This document shows positions 45,049 through 54,449 of a stretch of 55,607 bases of DNA, piece by piece. A program made the translations under genes and the position numbers. Positions within the stretch are counted from its first letter, which is position 1. Every line of letters begins with the position of its first letter. The notes below the pieces were generated by a model. The model had not been told where the DNA came from. It was given only the letters and a program-made list of their open reading frames with translations, and made no database searches. Source of the stretch: Hydrogenobacter sp. (GTDB taxonomy: Bacteria > Aquificota > Aquificia > Aquificales > Aquificaceae); contig JBEULM010000030.1 of NCBI GenBank assembly GCA_041287335.1, forward strand, positions 1-55,607. Direction: 5' to 3'.

Positions 45049-46335
45049 ATGGGTATGACTATAACTGAGAAGATACTTGCACAGCACGCGGGAAAAAAGG
45101 AAGTGTTTTCTGGAGAGTTGATCACTGCGAAGATTGATCTTGCTATGGCTAACGATGTGACCGCACCACTTGCCATAAAAACTTTAGAGAAGTACTGTAT
45201 AGATAAGATATTTGATCCAAACAAGGTTGCTTTGGTACTGTCTCACTTTGTTCCTGCTAAAGATATAAAGTCCGCCGAGCAGGCAAAGATCGTGAGACAG
45301 TTCGCGAGAAAACATAATGTAAAGTGGTTTTTCCAGGAAGGTGAGGGGATAGAACATACCATACTTCCAGAGCAGGGTATAGTAGTGCCAGGAGATCTCG
45401 TTATAGGTGCAGATTCCCATACATGTACCTATGGAGGTATAGGAGCTTTTGCTACAGGTGTCGGTTCTACTGATTTGGCTTACGCCTTAGCTACCGGTGA
45501 GATCTGGTTGAAAGTGCCGGAATCTATGAAATTTATTTTCTATGGAAAGACAAAACCTTGGGTAACTGGCAAAGATCTTATCCTTTACACTATAGGTCAA
45601 ATCGGTGTTGATGGAGCGCTGTACAGAGCTATGGAATTTGAAGGTGAAGCCATAAGTGATCTGTCCGTTGAACAAAGACTTACCATAGCGAACATGGCTA
45701 TAGAAGCTGGAGGTAAAAATGGTATAATAGCGCCTGACGAAAAGACTGTGGAGTATGTATCAAAGAGGGCAAAGAAACCTTGGAAGGTATACACCAGTGA
45801 TCCGGATGCAAATTATGTGGAAGTTTACGAATGGGATGCGGGTAAAATAGAACCGCTCGTTGCATGGCCTTACCTCCCATCTAACGTACATCCTGTAAGT
45901 GAATCCACGCACATAACCATAGATCAAGCTTTCATAGGTTCTTGTACCAATGGAAAGATAGAAGACCTCAGGATCGCTGCGAGAATCTTGAAAGGTAAAA
46001 GGGTACATCCTTACGTACGCTGTATAGTGATACCAGCATCAAAGGCTGTTTACCATCAAGCCCTTCACGAAGGACTGATAGACATCTTTACAGAGGCAGG
46101 ATGCATAGTTTCCGTTTCCACCTGCGGTCCATGTTTGGGTGGGCATATGGGTATTTTGGCTGAAGGTGAGAGGTGTATTTCCACATCCAACAGAAACTTT
46201 CCGGGAAGAATGGGGCATCCCAAGAGTGAAGCTTATTTGGCAAATCCTGCAGTTGTTGCAGCAAGTGCGGTACTTGGGAGAATAGCGCATCCCGAGGAAG
46301 TTATCAGTATGGAGGAACTTGAAGTTTCTACTTGA
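45049..46335 (+). CDS. leuC: 3-Isopropylmalate dehydratase large subunit (LeuC-type)
   Basis: A protein of 428 residues. The three [4Fe-4S] cysteines lie in GSCTNG and CGPCLGG, and GADSHTCTYGG binds substrate. The length and sequence fit the archaeal/LeuC2 type, with the swivelling domain (LeuD) encoded elsewhere. In this type homoaconitase activity cannot be excluded. It belongs to leucine biosynthesis. AGAAGGAGGTAAAG is the ribosome site. Its end overlaps the TTG-started Mut7-C gene by 17 bases. Confidence 0.88.
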   Translation: MGMTITEKILAQHAGKKEVFSGELITAKIDLAMANDVTAPLAIKTLEKYCIDKIFDPNKVALVLSHFVPAKDIKSAEQAKIVRQFARKHNVKWFFQEGEGIEHTILPEQGIVVPGDLVIGADSHTCTYGGIGAFATGVGSTDLAYALATGEIWLKVPESMKFIFYGKTKPWVTGKDLILYTIGQIGVDGALYRAMEFEGEAISDLSVEQRLTIANMAIEAGGKNGIIAPDEKTVEYVSKRAKKPWKVYTSDPDANYVEVYEWDAGKIEPLVAWPYLPSNVHPVSESTHITIDQAFIGSCTNGKIEDLRIAARILKGKRVHPYVRCIVIPASKAVYHQALHEGLIDIFTEAGCIVSVSTCGPCLGGHMGILAEGERCISTSNRNFPGRMGHPKSEAYLANPAVVAASAVLGRIAHPEEVISMEELEVST

Positions 46336-46774
46336 ATCTGACCTTGAAAAGTTAGCTAAGTGGTTGAGATTCCTGGGTCAAGATGTACAGGTATTGAAGG
46401 GGGCTATAAACAAGAAGGATATAGTTAGCCACGCAAACAGGATTTTTGTAACTACTTCAAGAAAATGGGAAAGGCATTTTATAAGCTGGGGTATTTCTTA
46501 TATCATTATACCAAAGGATGACTGGGAAGTTCAGCTATGCCTTATAGTAAAACATTTCCGGATAAAGCCTAAACTTTTGTTAAACAGATGTCCTTACTGC
46601 AACACGGAACTTAAGAAAGTAAACAAGGACCGAATAAAGGACAAACTGCCACTTATCGTTTACGAATTTGGATACGACTTTACGCAATGCCCAAAATGCG
46701 CCAGCATCTTCTGGAAAGGTACTCACTTTATAAGAATGAAAAGTATGCTCAAGGATGCTCTCAAGAGATGTTAG
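46319..46774 (+). CDS. Mut7-C RNase-domain protein with zinc ribbon
   Basis: A protein of 151 residues starting at TTG 46319. LKFLLESDLEKLAKWLRFLG is the Mut7-C (DUF82) beginning, a PIN-like RNase fold, with VTTSRKWERHF in the middle. Two CxxC groups (CPYCNTEL and CPKCASIF) make a C-terminal zinc ribbon. Members act as or in RNases; a role is not fixed. The start overlaps leuC. The converging SPOR gene stops directly after it with no base between. Confidence 0.8.
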   Translation: MKFLLESDLEKLAKWLRFLGQDVQVLKGAINKKDIVSHANRIFVTTSRKWERHFISWGISYIIIPKDDWEVQLCLIVKHFRIKPKLLLNRCPYCNTELKKVNKDRIKDKLPLIVYEFGYDFTQCPKCASIFWKGTHFIRMKSMLKDALKRC

Positions 46775-47839
46775 TCACTGTTCTACTATAAAACCAAGGA
46801 TGTTAAAGTTTTTTAAAAGATTCTTCCGCTCTTTTTCAGCTTCTTCTTTGCTGGTAAATCTTCCATACATAACTTTGTATATTCCAGATTGTTCTATCAC
46901 TCTGACGTCTTTGAGAGATCCTTCTAACTTTTTCTTGAAAGCATCTGCTCTTTCATAAGAGGAAAAGCTCCCCAACTGTATGGCATACGTTTTTTCTTTT
47001 ATTTGAAGCTGCTCTTCTTTTTTTGTCTGCGCTGAAGAAGGTACCTCTTCAGGTTTTTCTCCTCTGTGTAGGCTACGTATATATTTCTCTTGTTCCTTTA
47101 TAAGTACCTTGTTTAGAAGTTCGTAAGCCTGACTCCTGATTAGATTATCACTTTCCTTTTTCTCAAGGATGCTCCTTATTATATCCTTTGAGGCTTCGTA
47201 ATTGCCGAGCTGGAAATTTACTCTTGCAAGACCGAGAAGAACTACAGGATTATCCACGTTATTATTAAGCAACGCACTGTAAATATCCTTGGCCTTCTCG
47301 TAATCACCCCTCCTTTCATATTCTTGCGCAAGCTCCATCTGAGCTTCTAAAAACATAGGATTATAAGCTGTAGCCTTTTCTAAGCTATCTATATACATTT
47401 GATCCTCACCCAGAGCTTTATAAACTTTCGCAAGATAGTAATAAGCCATATGCTTTTGAGAAAAAGTCTCATCCTTGAGTGTATCTTCCAAGGTACTTTT
47501 TGCTTTTTCGTAATCCTTAATGTTGTAGTACAGTATGCCAAGATTCATCTTAGCTTCTGTGTATGTAGGGTCAACCTCCAGCGCTTTCCGAAAGGAATTT
47601 TCCGCCTTTTGGAACTCTTTTGCTTCCATATAGGCGAGTCCTAAGGCATTCCACACTTTCGGTTCTTTCGGTGCTATCTGTGCTGATCTAAAAAAATTTG
47701 CTATAGCGTCAGAGTAGTTTTTAGCAACGTAAGAAGACATACCAAGATCGTAATAATACTGCCACTCTTTTGTCTCTTTTTGATCTTTGACTGCACATGA
47801 AACTAGAGCTAAGAATATCAAAAGTAAGACCCTTTTCAT
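46775..47839 (-). CDS. TPR lipoprotein with C-terminal SPOR domain
   Basis: A protein of 354 residues. The lipobox (LALVSC) follows a signal segment. Residues 25-240 are about six tetratricopeptide repeats (NAIANFFRSAQIAPKEP-like units; YMEAKEFQKAENSFRKALEV). Residues about 270-350 form a SPOR domain (YAIQLGSFSSYERADAFKKK) that binds denuded septal peptidoglycan. Probably scaffolds cell-wall or pilus proteins at the division site. Overlaps the next SPOR gene by 4 bases. Confidence 0.82.
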   Translation of the reverse strand: MKRVLLLIFLALVSCAVKDQKETKEWQYYYDLGMSSYVAKNYSDAIANFFRSAQIAPKEPKVWNALGLAYMEAKEFQKAENSFRKALEVDPTYTEAKMNLGILYYNIKDYEKAKSTLEDTLKDETFSQKHMAYYYLAKVYKALGEDQMYIDSLEKATAYNPMFLEAQMELAQEYERRGDYEKAKDIYSALLNNNVDNPVVLLGLARVNFQLGNYEASKDIIRSILEKKESDNLIRSQAYELLNKVLIKEQEKYIRSLHRGEKPEEVPSSAQTKKEEQLQIKEKTYAIQLGSFSSYERADAFKKKLEGSLKDVRVIEQSGIYKVMYGRFTSKEEAEKERKNLLKNFNILGFIVEQ

Positions 47840-48363
47840 CGCTTAAGAAGAACACTTCCAAAATGGCTCTTTAACCTGCTCACGTCCTTTTTTATATCAG
47901 CAGTAGCAACCTTCAGCCTCACTTTATAAAGACCTTCCTCCTGCACTATGCTACCTTTGTATCCCAATTCTTCTGCCTTCTTGAGGGCTTTTCGCGCATT
48001 TTCGGCGTTAGAAAAGGCTCCTATTTGTACTGTGTAGGTCTTCTTTTTATGCTCCTCTTTTTTTACCGTCTTCTTTTCCTCTTTTATCTTTTGCGCTATA
48101 GGCTCCTCTTTAACTTTTTGTACTTCTCTCTCCTTCTTTTCCTCATGAGGTTTTTCTTCTGAAGGTGGTGTCTTTTCAGCAGGTGGTGTTGGAGGTTGCG
48201 CAGTTTGAGTTTGAGGTGTAGCTTCCTTAGGTTTGGGTTGTATGACTACAGGTGGAGGTACAACCTTCTCCTCCTTGTTTTTAAGCCAGGCATTCAGTCC
48301 AAGATAGAAAAAAACTGTAGCTACGAGCAATCCAAGAAGGATTACGAGCCTTTCCCTCTTCAT
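47836..48363 (-). CDS. Membrane-anchored SPOR-domain protein
   Basis: A protein of 175 residues with one membrane helix (LVILLGLLVATVFFYLGLNA), then a proline-, lysine- and glutamate-rich linker of about 75 residues (PQTQTAQPPTPPAEKTPPSE), and a C-terminal SPOR domain (YTVQIGAFSNAENARKALKK). It is of the DamX/FtsN-like type and is likely to act in septation. It lies between argS and the TPR-SPOR gene, all on the minus strand. Ribosome site GGAGG. Confidence 0.82.
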   Translation of the reverse strand: MKRERLVILLGLLVATVFFYLGLNAWLKNKEEKVVPPPVVIQPKPKEATPQTQTAQPPTPPAEKTPPSEEKPHEEKKEREVQKVKEEPIAQKIKEEKKTVKKEEHKKKTYTVQIGAFSNAENARKALKKAEELGYKGSIVQEEGLYKVRLKVATADIKKDVSRLKSHFGSVLLKR

Positions 48364-48374
48364 TTTCTCCTCCT

Positions 48375-50030
48375 TTACATACTGTCTGGTGCTGTTACCC
48401 CCATTAATTTTAGCGCAAATTTTACGGATCTTTCAATTCCTTTGAGTAAAGCAAGGCGGGAAAGCATCACGCTCCTATTTTCAACCATAATGCGATAGTG
48501 ATTGTAGTAATTATGAAAGTCTTTTGCGAGTTCTATAAGCTCATAAGTTATTATATGAGGATGCATCTTAACAACAGCTTCCTTTATCTGATCCTTTAGA
48601 AATACCACCCTTTTTATAAGCTTGATCTCCTGTTCTTCTTTTAAAGAATAAACATGATTTTCAAGCCTTTCCGTATCCGCATCTATGCCGAATCTGGAAA
48701 GTACTTCCCTGAAAACTCCTCTTATCCTCGCATGCATGTATTGGACGTAAAAAACTGGATTTTCAGAGCTTTTCTTTTTTAGAAGGTCTATATCAAAATC
48801 CAGAGGTGTATCGCTTCTCTTTGTCAAAAAGATAAACCTGACCGCGTCGGGTCCAGCTTCTTCTACAAGTTCCTTAAGTGTTATGAACTCCCCAGTTCTT
48901 TTGGACATCCTCATCTCCTGACCTTGGCTGAAGAGTCTAACCATCTGAACGAACTGTACGCTCAACCAATCGGGAGGTACACCTAAAGCCAAAAGCGCTC
49001 CTTTTAGTCTGGGAAGGTATCCGTGATGGTCAGCTCCCCAGATGTTTATCACACGAGTGAAACCTCTCTTATATTTTTCCCAGTGATAAGCTACGTCACT
49101 GGCAAAGTAAGTATATGTCCCATCAGATCTTCTCAGTACCCTATCTTTATCATCCCCAAATTGAGTTGATCTGAACCACAAAGCCCCATCCTTTTCGTAT
49201 GTATAACCTTTCTCCGTGAGCGCATTTATGACCTCTTGGACTTTACCTCCTTGGTAAAGGGTTCTTTCGCTATACCAAACGTCAAATCTTATATTCAACA
49301 GTTCTAAAGTGCTTTTAATTTCCTCTAAGAGCCTTTTTACTCCGTAATCCTTAAGCAGATCTATAGCTTTTTCTTTATCCTCCTTGAGGAGAGTATCGCC
49401 GTAAAAGGCTTTTGCATCTTTGGCAAGCTGTACAATGTAGCCACCTTTATATCCCTCTCTTTCATAAATCTCCTTAAGCTCCTCATCATGCTGATTCAAA
49501 AGATCTTTGTATCTATAAAGTATGGAAAGTCCCAGAAGGTAAACCTGATAGCCCGCATCGTTAATGTAGTATTCTCTGGTAACATTGTAGCCAAAGGTTT
49601 CTAAAAGGTTAGCAAGTACATCCCCTACTACAGCGCCTCTTCCGTGACCTAAATGAAGAGGACCCGTGGGGTTTGCGCTCACAAATTCCACCTGCACTTT
49701 TTCTCCACAGCCTAAGTTTTCCACAAAGTATGCTTCTCCCTCCAGAACGAGTCTTTCAAATTCCTCCTTGAGATACATCTCCGAAAAAGTAAAGTTTATA
49801 AAACCGCCCGTAGCTTTTGCAGATACATTTTCATCACTCAATTTTTTTGCAAGCTCTTGTGCTACTTGCTTAGGATCCAGCTTTAGCTCTTTTGATAAGA
49901 GAAAGGCAACATTTGTAGCTAAATCACCCAGTTTTTCGTCTTTGGGTTTGTCTATAACAAAGCCCTCTATATGCAGTCCATAAAGCTCCTTTATTATCCC
50001 TTTTATGTTAGCTTCTACTATCTCTCTCAC
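48375..50030 (-). CDS. argS: Arginyl-tRNA synthetase
   Basis: A protein of 551 residues. ANPTGPLHLGHGRGAVVGDV is the HIGH-type motif, and RMSKRTGEFITL takes the place of KMSKS. The N-terminal domain (GFVIDKPKDEKLGDLATNVA) and a C-terminal anticodon-binding domain with DALP-like features are present. Normal length. It leads the minus-strand run argS-spor-spor. Confidence 0.94.
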   Translation of the reverse strand: MREIVEANIKGIIKELYGLHIEGFVIDKPKDEKLGDLATNVAFLLSKELKLDPKQVAQELAKKLSDENVSAKATGGFINFTFSEMYLKEEFERLVLEGEAYFVENLGCGEKVQVEFVSANPTGPLHLGHGRGAVVGDVLANLLETFGYNVTREYYINDAGYQVYLLGLSILYRYKDLLNQHDEELKEIYEREGYKGGYIVQLAKDAKAFYGDTLLKEDKEKAIDLLKDYGVKRLLEEIKSTLELLNIRFDVWYSERTLYQGGKVQEVINALTEKGYTYEKDGALWFRSTQFGDDKDRVLRRSDGTYTYFASDVAYHWEKYKRGFTRVINIWGADHHGYLPRLKGALLALGVPPDWLSVQFVQMVRLFSQGQEMRMSKRTGEFITLKELVEEAGPDAVRFIFLTKRSDTPLDFDIDLLKKKSSENPVFYVQYMHARIRGVFREVLSRFGIDADTERLENHVYSLKEEQEIKLIKRVVFLKDQIKEAVVKMHPHIITYELIELAKDFHNYYNHYRIMVENRSVMLSRLALLKGIERSVKFALKLMGVTAPDSM

Positions 50031-50063
50031 ACGTAAAAATACTACGATAAAAACAAGCTACAG

Positions 50064-51206
50064 TCAAGCTTTTTGCTCTTCCTCTACTATCCTAAACCAA
50101 ACAAGATAAAGAGGTAAAAGGGCATCCCAAAAGCCTGTAAAGATAGATCCGACAAATATAAGGGATGGTGTAAGTAAGAAAGGCACAACAAATATATTCT
50201 CTCTGCTTAGGCGAAATCTCATTACAAAGGTGTAGTATTTAGCGTAAAGGTACGCTATACCTGAAAGTCCTAAAATGCCATTTTCTATAAGTACTGATAT
50301 AAAGAGCACTGACTCGTATGCTCCGCTAATCTGAGATTTCGGTTCAAGCTCAAATCCTGGGTTTACGCCGTGTCCTATGAGTAGCGGAAGAAAATTCCTT
50401 TCAGATAAATCTCTCTTTATTACCTCAACACCGGCTTTGAAATTTTGCCACCTGAGACTTGATATTTTGTTTAATGTCTCTTCATTTAAGGGCTTTTGTC
50501 CCGTAATAACCTGATAAAGGGTGCTGAACCTCTCGTCCTTTTTAATAAGTATGTAAAAAGAAAATCCTACCATGCTGAGGAGCATCAAAGAAGAGATCAC
50601 TACAGACCTAAAAGATAGGTGCTTTCTCATAAGGAATGCGAATATGAAAAGCGAAATTACGAGAGAGAGTATGGCTGATCTTCTCATACTCAAAAGCACA
50701 AAGCACACGAAAAGAAAGAAGCTCACAAGATAGACGTACTTCTTATCCTTTATAAAAAGGGATAAAGCGGATAGCGAAAATATAGAGTAAAATATACCAA
50801 CTTCAAACCACCCTCCCCAGACAGGAGCGGGCTGTCCAGTTTTGTAAAATCTGTATATAACTACTGGAATTAGGATATACCCTATAGAGAGAAGCATCAT
50901 GTTAAGCCTATAGAAAAACTTCTCGGATCTTCTCGCGTATCCACCGATTGGGTAAATGAACATGAAGAAGCTCCTTTCAATACCCTTATTGATGTACCAG
51001 GGCGTATAAAAAAGGGCAGATAAAAAAGTCGGAACAGCGTACATCACAAGAGGCTTGAATAAAATACCTTTTGGTAGTTCCCTATTTTTCAGCAAATAAA
51101 GAGTATAGTAAATGAGCAGTATCACGAGGAAAGCTTCAAATAAGGTTATTGATATAAAGGCTGAAAGGGAGATCAGAAAAATGACCAAGTTTATACCTTT
51201 TTTCAT
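50064..51206 (-). CDS. O-antigen ligase/polymerase-like membrane protein (Wzy/WaaL type)
   Basis: A polytopic protein of 380 residues with about 10-11 membrane segments. A large loop near residues 230-300 holds GHGVNPGFELEPKSQISGAY, the typical extracytoplasmic loop of WaaL/Wzy proteins, followed by LIENGILGLSGIAYLYAKYY. It may ligate O-antigen or a polysaccharide to lipid A-core, in line with the heptosyltransferase and UXS genes elsewhere. WaaL and Wzy cannot be told apart by this view. Confidence 0.75.
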   Translation of the reverse strand: MKKGINLVIFLISLSAFISITLFEAFLVILLIYYTLYLLKNRELPKGILFKPLVMYAVPTFLSALFYTPWYINKGIERSFFMFIYPIGGYARRSEKFFYRLNMMLLSIGYILIPVVIYRFYKTGQPAPVWGGWFEVGIFYSIFSLSALSLFIKDKKYVYLVSFFLFVCFVLLSMRRSAILSLVISLFIFAFLMRKHLSFRSVVISSLMLLSMVGFSFYILIKKDERFSTLYQVITGQKPLNEETLNKISSLRWQNFKAGVEVIKRDLSERNFLPLLIGHGVNPGFELEPKSQISGAYESVLFISVLIENGILGLSGIAYLYAKYYTFVMRFRLSRENIFVVPFLLTPSLIFVGSIFTGFWDALLPLYLVWFRIVEEEQKA

Positions 51207-51243
51207 TCTTGCTTAATATGATAAAATAAAAAGGAGAGCTTGA

Positions 51244-51272
51244 TTGCCTTTTGTAGTTTTTGAGGTTATAAT
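51244..51272 (+). promoter_or_regulatory. Promoter of the atpF'-atpF-atpH operon
   Basis: TTGCCT (51244-51249) and TATAAT (51267-51272) lie 17 bases apart, the ideal sigma-70 gap. GGTGGAGG precedes the atpF' ATG at 51294. Confidence 0.6.
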
Positions 51273-51293
51273 AGGTTAGGTGGAGGCTGAATA

Positions 51294-51734
51294 ATGGATA
51301 TACAGCAGGCGCTTTACCCTAATTTTACACTTTTGTTGCAGGCGGGGTTATTTTTGATATTTATGCTACTTGTAAACTACATACTCGTAAGACCTTACAC
51401 CCGGGTAATATTAGAGAGGGAAAGCGTAACGGAAAAAAATCTGGAAGAAGCGAAGAAAATCAGAGAGGAAGCTACAAAACTTTTGTCTGAAGCCACAAAA
51501 ATATTGGAGGAAGGTAGAAGGGAATCTAACGCTATACTTGATAGATCCAGAAAGGAAGCCGAAAAATTGAAAGTTGAGATCCTGCAAAGAGTAGAGCGGG
51601 AAACTCAGGAGGAAATATTAAAGGCTGTTGAAGAAATAAGGAGATCCCTTGAGGAAGAAAAGAGAAAACTTGAGGAAAGAATAGTAGAAATAGCTAAGCT
51701 CATAAGGGATAAACTTCTGGAGGAAGCTGCATGA
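51294..51734 (+). CDS. atpF': ATP synthase subunit b' (F0)
   Basis: A protein of 146 residues: one N-terminal membrane helix (LLQAGLFLIFMLLVNYILV) followed by a long coiled coil rich in glutamate and lysine. It is the b'-type partner of the next b subunit in a heterodimeric peripheral stalk, the arrangement known in Aquificales and photosynthetic bacteria. It overlaps the next gene by 4 bases. Confidence 0.88.
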   Translation: MDIQQALYPNFTLLLQAGLFLIFMLLVNYILVRPYTRVILERESVTEKNLEEAKKIREEATKLLSEATKILEEGRRESNAILDRSRKEAEKLKVEILQRVERETQEEILKAVEEIRRSLEEEKRKLEERIVEIAKLIRDKLLEEAA

Positions 51735-52225
51735 CGGAAAACGGACATAGCGCTCTGGAGCTTTTCTGGAAAGGCTTTAACATAATCTTATTTTTGGGAA
51801 TAGTTTACTACTTTGGTCGCAAGCCAATATCCGAAGCTTTCGGTAACTTCTTTAAGAGTCTCACAGAGAAGCTTAACGCTTCGGAAGAGGAGCTAAAGCT
51901 TGCAAAGGAGGAGCTAAACAGAGCCAAAGAAAGTTATGAGGATGCACAAAGGAGGTATAAAGAACAGATAAAGCTGGCTCAAGAAACTGCCGAATACGTG
52001 AAGGAAGAGGAGCTTAAGAAGGCACAGCAAATAGCGGGAAGAATTAGGGAAAAAGCTGAGGAAGCCATACAGATAGAAACAAAGAGAGCAAAAGAAGAAC
52101 TTTTACACTTTGGCATGGAGAAAGCTAAAGAGCTGGCTACAGAAATGCTTCAAAAAGCTTTTGAAGATCCGCAGATACAAAAGAGATACATAGAAAGATC
52201 CCTCAAGTTTTTGGAGGAAACATGA
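51731..52225 (+). CDS. atpF: ATP synthase subunit b (F0)
   Basis: A protein of 164 residues with a membrane helix (FWKGFNIILFLGIVYYF), then a long coiled coil and a C-terminal end that meets delta. A typical b subunit; the pair with the preceding b' is a heterodimer. Starts at ATG 51731 inside the previous stop; overlaps atpH by 4 bases. Confidence 0.88.
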   Translation: MTENGHSALELFWKGFNIILFLGIVYYFGRKPISEAFGNFFKSLTEKLNASEEELKLAKEELNRAKESYEDAQRRYKEQIKLAQETAEYVKEEELKKAQQIAGRIREKAEEAIQIETKRAKEELLHFGMEKAKELATEMLQKAFEDPQIQKRYIERSLKFLEET

Positions 52226-52758
52226 TAAAGAACGTGGATCTTGCAAGAAAGTTATCCAAGATGCTTATAAGTTCGTTACCTAAAGAGAAAAAAACATTAC
52301 TTGCAGTATCAGACTTTTTGGGCTTGCTGTCTGAACTTTACAGGAAAGAAAAGAGCTTTAGAGATTTTATGATAAATCCTTTAGTACCTTCAGATGCTAA
52401 GCTATCTTATCTGAAAGCTATTAGGGAAAGGCTGAACATACTTAAGGAGATAGATACAATCTTATCTTACATAATTGAGCTAAACGCCTTTCCTCTAATA
52501 TCCGAAATAAAAAGGCTATATGATCACGAAGTTGAGAAGACATTGAGGTTTTCCAAAGCATTTTTAATACTGGCAAAAAAAACTGACGGATCGGTGCTTG
52601 AAAGGATAAGGGAGGTTATTGGTAAATTGCTTGGAAGAGAGCTGGAGTTTGAAGTTACTGAAGATGCTTCCCTTATAGGGGGATTTGTTGTAAAAACTTA
52701 CGGCTTTTTACTTGATGCGTCTGTGAAAAAGAGCTTGCAAGATGTCCTAAGGAGCTAA
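52222..52758 (+). CDS. atpH: ATP synthase subunit delta (F1)
   Basis: A protein of 178 residues. The N-terminal six-helix part (LARKLSKMLISSLPKEKK) and the C-terminal DASLIGGFVVKTYGFLLDAS, the conserved GG-motif end, identify it as delta (OSCP). It joins the b/b' stalk to F1. The other F1 genes (atpA, G, D, C) do not follow; the operon is split, as known for Aquifex. Confidence 0.9.
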   Translation: MIKNVDLARKLSKMLISSLPKEKKTLLAVSDFLGLLSELYRKEKSFRDFMINPLVPSDAKLSYLKAIRERLNILKEIDTILSYIIELNAFPLISEIKRLYDHEVEKTLRFSKAFLILAKKTDGSVLERIREVIGKLLGRELEFEVTEDASLIGGFVVKTYGFLLDASVKKSLQDVLRS

Positions 52759-52760
52759 AA

Positions 52761-53060
52761 ATGGAATATCCAAGGGAAATTTTTATAAATCTTGCAAAAG
52801 AGTTAAAAAGCATGGCTATACCACCTGAGATAGAACTACTCATCTGCTTTCCCGGTATTGAAGAGGATGATTGTGAGGAAAACGCCGCTTATCCTACGGT
52901 GATAGTACGTTATACGGGAAGCTTTGGTGAAGAAGGTCCGGAAAAGAAAATCGTTTTTAACGAAGCTTATTGGGGATCAAGCGTAGAGCAGTTAAAAGGT
53001 GCAGTTATGCACCAGGTAAAATCACTTATGGAAGAGCTTCAGTCCTTTGAAGGAGAGTAG
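52761..53060 (+). CDS. Conserved hypothetical protein after atpH
   Basis: An acidic protein of 99 residues that I do not recognise. It has a short cysteine- and acid-rich stretch in the middle (LICFPGIEEDDCEEN) and FNEAYWGSSVEQLKGAVMHQ late. No membrane segment or signal is present. It starts two bases after the atpH stop, so it is in the same transcript. A link to ATP synthase assembly is only suggested by position. Confidence 0.55.
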   Translation: MEYPREIFINLAKELKSMAIPPEIELLICFPGIEEDDCEENAAYPTVIVRYTGSFGEEGPEKKIVFNEAYWGSSVEQLKGAVMHQVKSLMEELQSFEGE

Positions 53061-53073
53061 TGGAGGTAAAATC

Positions 53074-53529
53074 ATGGACAGAGTTCCAAGTATAGAAGAT
53101 AGTTTGGTCAGTATAGTAGAGAACTTCTTTAAAGATATAGATAAAAAGGAACCTTTTTATATGGAGCTTTCCCAATATAGGTTCAGTCTTAAGTCCAAAC
53201 TTACTCAAATATTGAGTCAGTTTGCTGGAGATTACGAAACTGGTAGCAAGAGTTTTAATAGCGCAGTGGAAGCTACATGGAAGGCATTGGAAGACGCTAT
53301 TAATAAGCTAAACCTTGAAAACGAAAAGGAGTTAGAGAGAGCCACAAAAGTATTAGAGCAGACTAACGAAGTACTTAAAGAGTTCCTTTACGAAGACAGG
53401 ATAAAAGACAAAGGGAGTCTTTCGGCAGTATCAGGTAGGATAGGAGATACTCTGGAAAGGTTAAGCTACGAAATGAGAAGAAGATCAGGACTAATAAAAC
53501 GCATAAAGAAACTTTTAGGTATGGGATGA
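53074..53529 (+). CDS. Conserved hypothetical alpha-helical protein before era
   Basis: From ATG 53074, after GGAGGT, the product has 151 residues. It is nearly all helical, with a coiled-coil-like middle (EKELERATKVLEQTNEVLKE) and a basic C-terminal end (RRRSGLIKRIKKLLG). No family is recognised. It overlaps the era start by 4 bases, so it is translationally coupled to that gene. A longer start at 53047 overlaps the preceding gene and lacks a ribosome site. Confidence 0.55.
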   Translation: MDRVPSIEDSLVSIVENFFKDIDKKEPFYMELSQYRFSLKSKLTQILSQFAGDYETGSKSFNSAVEATWKALEDAINKLNLENEKELERATKVLEQTNEVLKEFLYEDRIKDKGSLSAVSGRIGDTLERLSYEMRRRSGLIKRIKKLLGMG

Positions 53530-54434
53530 AGTTTGGCTACGTAGCTATAGTTGGGAAACCAAATGTGGGTAAGTCCACCCTTCTCAATCAGATAATAGGT
53601 ACGAAGGTTTCCATAGTTTCTCCAAAACCCGGTACCACACGTATAAGGGTGCTTGGTGTTAAAAATATACCCGATCAAGCACAGATAGTTTTTCTTGACA
53701 CACCCGGCATATATAGACCGAGGGACGCCTTAGGAGAGGCTATGGTAGAAGTGGCAAGTGCCTCCTTAGATGATGCGGACATAATACTTTTTATGATAGA
53801 CGCAGAGGATGGATGGAAGGAGGATGACGAACTTGTATTTAACAACTATATAAAACCTTTGGCAAACCAAAAGCATGTATTTTTAGTTATAAATAAAGTG
53901 GATAAGATAGGACACGTAAGTGAGGTTCTTCCATTAGCTGGAAATATCACCAAGAAGCACGGTGAATTTAAGGAAGTGATACCTGTGAGCGCTCTGAAAG
54001 GGTACAACACGGATGAGCTTTTAAAAACAATCCTTAAGTACCTTCCCGAAGGTGAACCTCTATTCCCTCAGGATATGTTGACCGACCTTCCCCTCCGTCT
54101 TTTAGCAGCTGAAATAGTCAGGGAAAAAGTGCTTATGAAAGTACATCAAGAGATACCTCAGGGTGTTGCAGTTGTGATTAATGAGATCTCCGAAGGGAAA
54201 CATGATCCTTCGGTTCTTGTGATAAAGGGTGAGATAGTGGTGGACAGGGAAAATTATAAACCCATAATTATAGGCAGGGGTGGGCAAAGGCTAAAAGTTA
54301 TAGGTAAGATGGCAAGGGAGGAGTTGGAACTCATAACTGGAAGGAAGGTTTATTTAGAACTTTGGGTTAGGGTAAAGCCCGATTGGAGAAGAAGACCCGA
54401 GCTTGTGAGGAGTTTTGGCTACAAACTTGAGTGA
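53526..54434 (+). CDS. era: GTPase Era
   Basis: A protein of 302 residues. The G motifs are complete: VGKPNVGKSTLLN (G1), DTPGIYRP (G3) and NKVDKIG (G4). The KH RNA-binding domain follows at about 200-300 (KPIIIGRGGQRLKVIGKMAR). Era binds the 3' end of 16S rRNA and helps mature the 30S subunit. Overlaps the preceding gene by 4 bases. Confidence 0.95.
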   Translation: MKFGYVAIVGKPNVGKSTLLNQIIGTKVSIVSPKPGTTRIRVLGVKNIPDQAQIVFLDTPGIYRPRDALGEAMVEVASASLDDADIILFMIDAEDGWKEDDELVFNNYIKPLANQKHVFLVINKVDKIGHVSEVLPLAGNITKKHGEFKEVIPVSALKGYNTDELLKTILKYLPEGEPLFPQDMLTDLPLRLLAAEIVREKVLMKVHQEIPQGVAVVINEISEGKHDPSVLVIKGEIVVDRENYKPIIIGRGGQRLKVIGKMAREELELITGRKVYLELWVRVKPDWRRRPELVRSFGYKLE

Positions 54435-54449
54435 TATATTTTTTATGTT

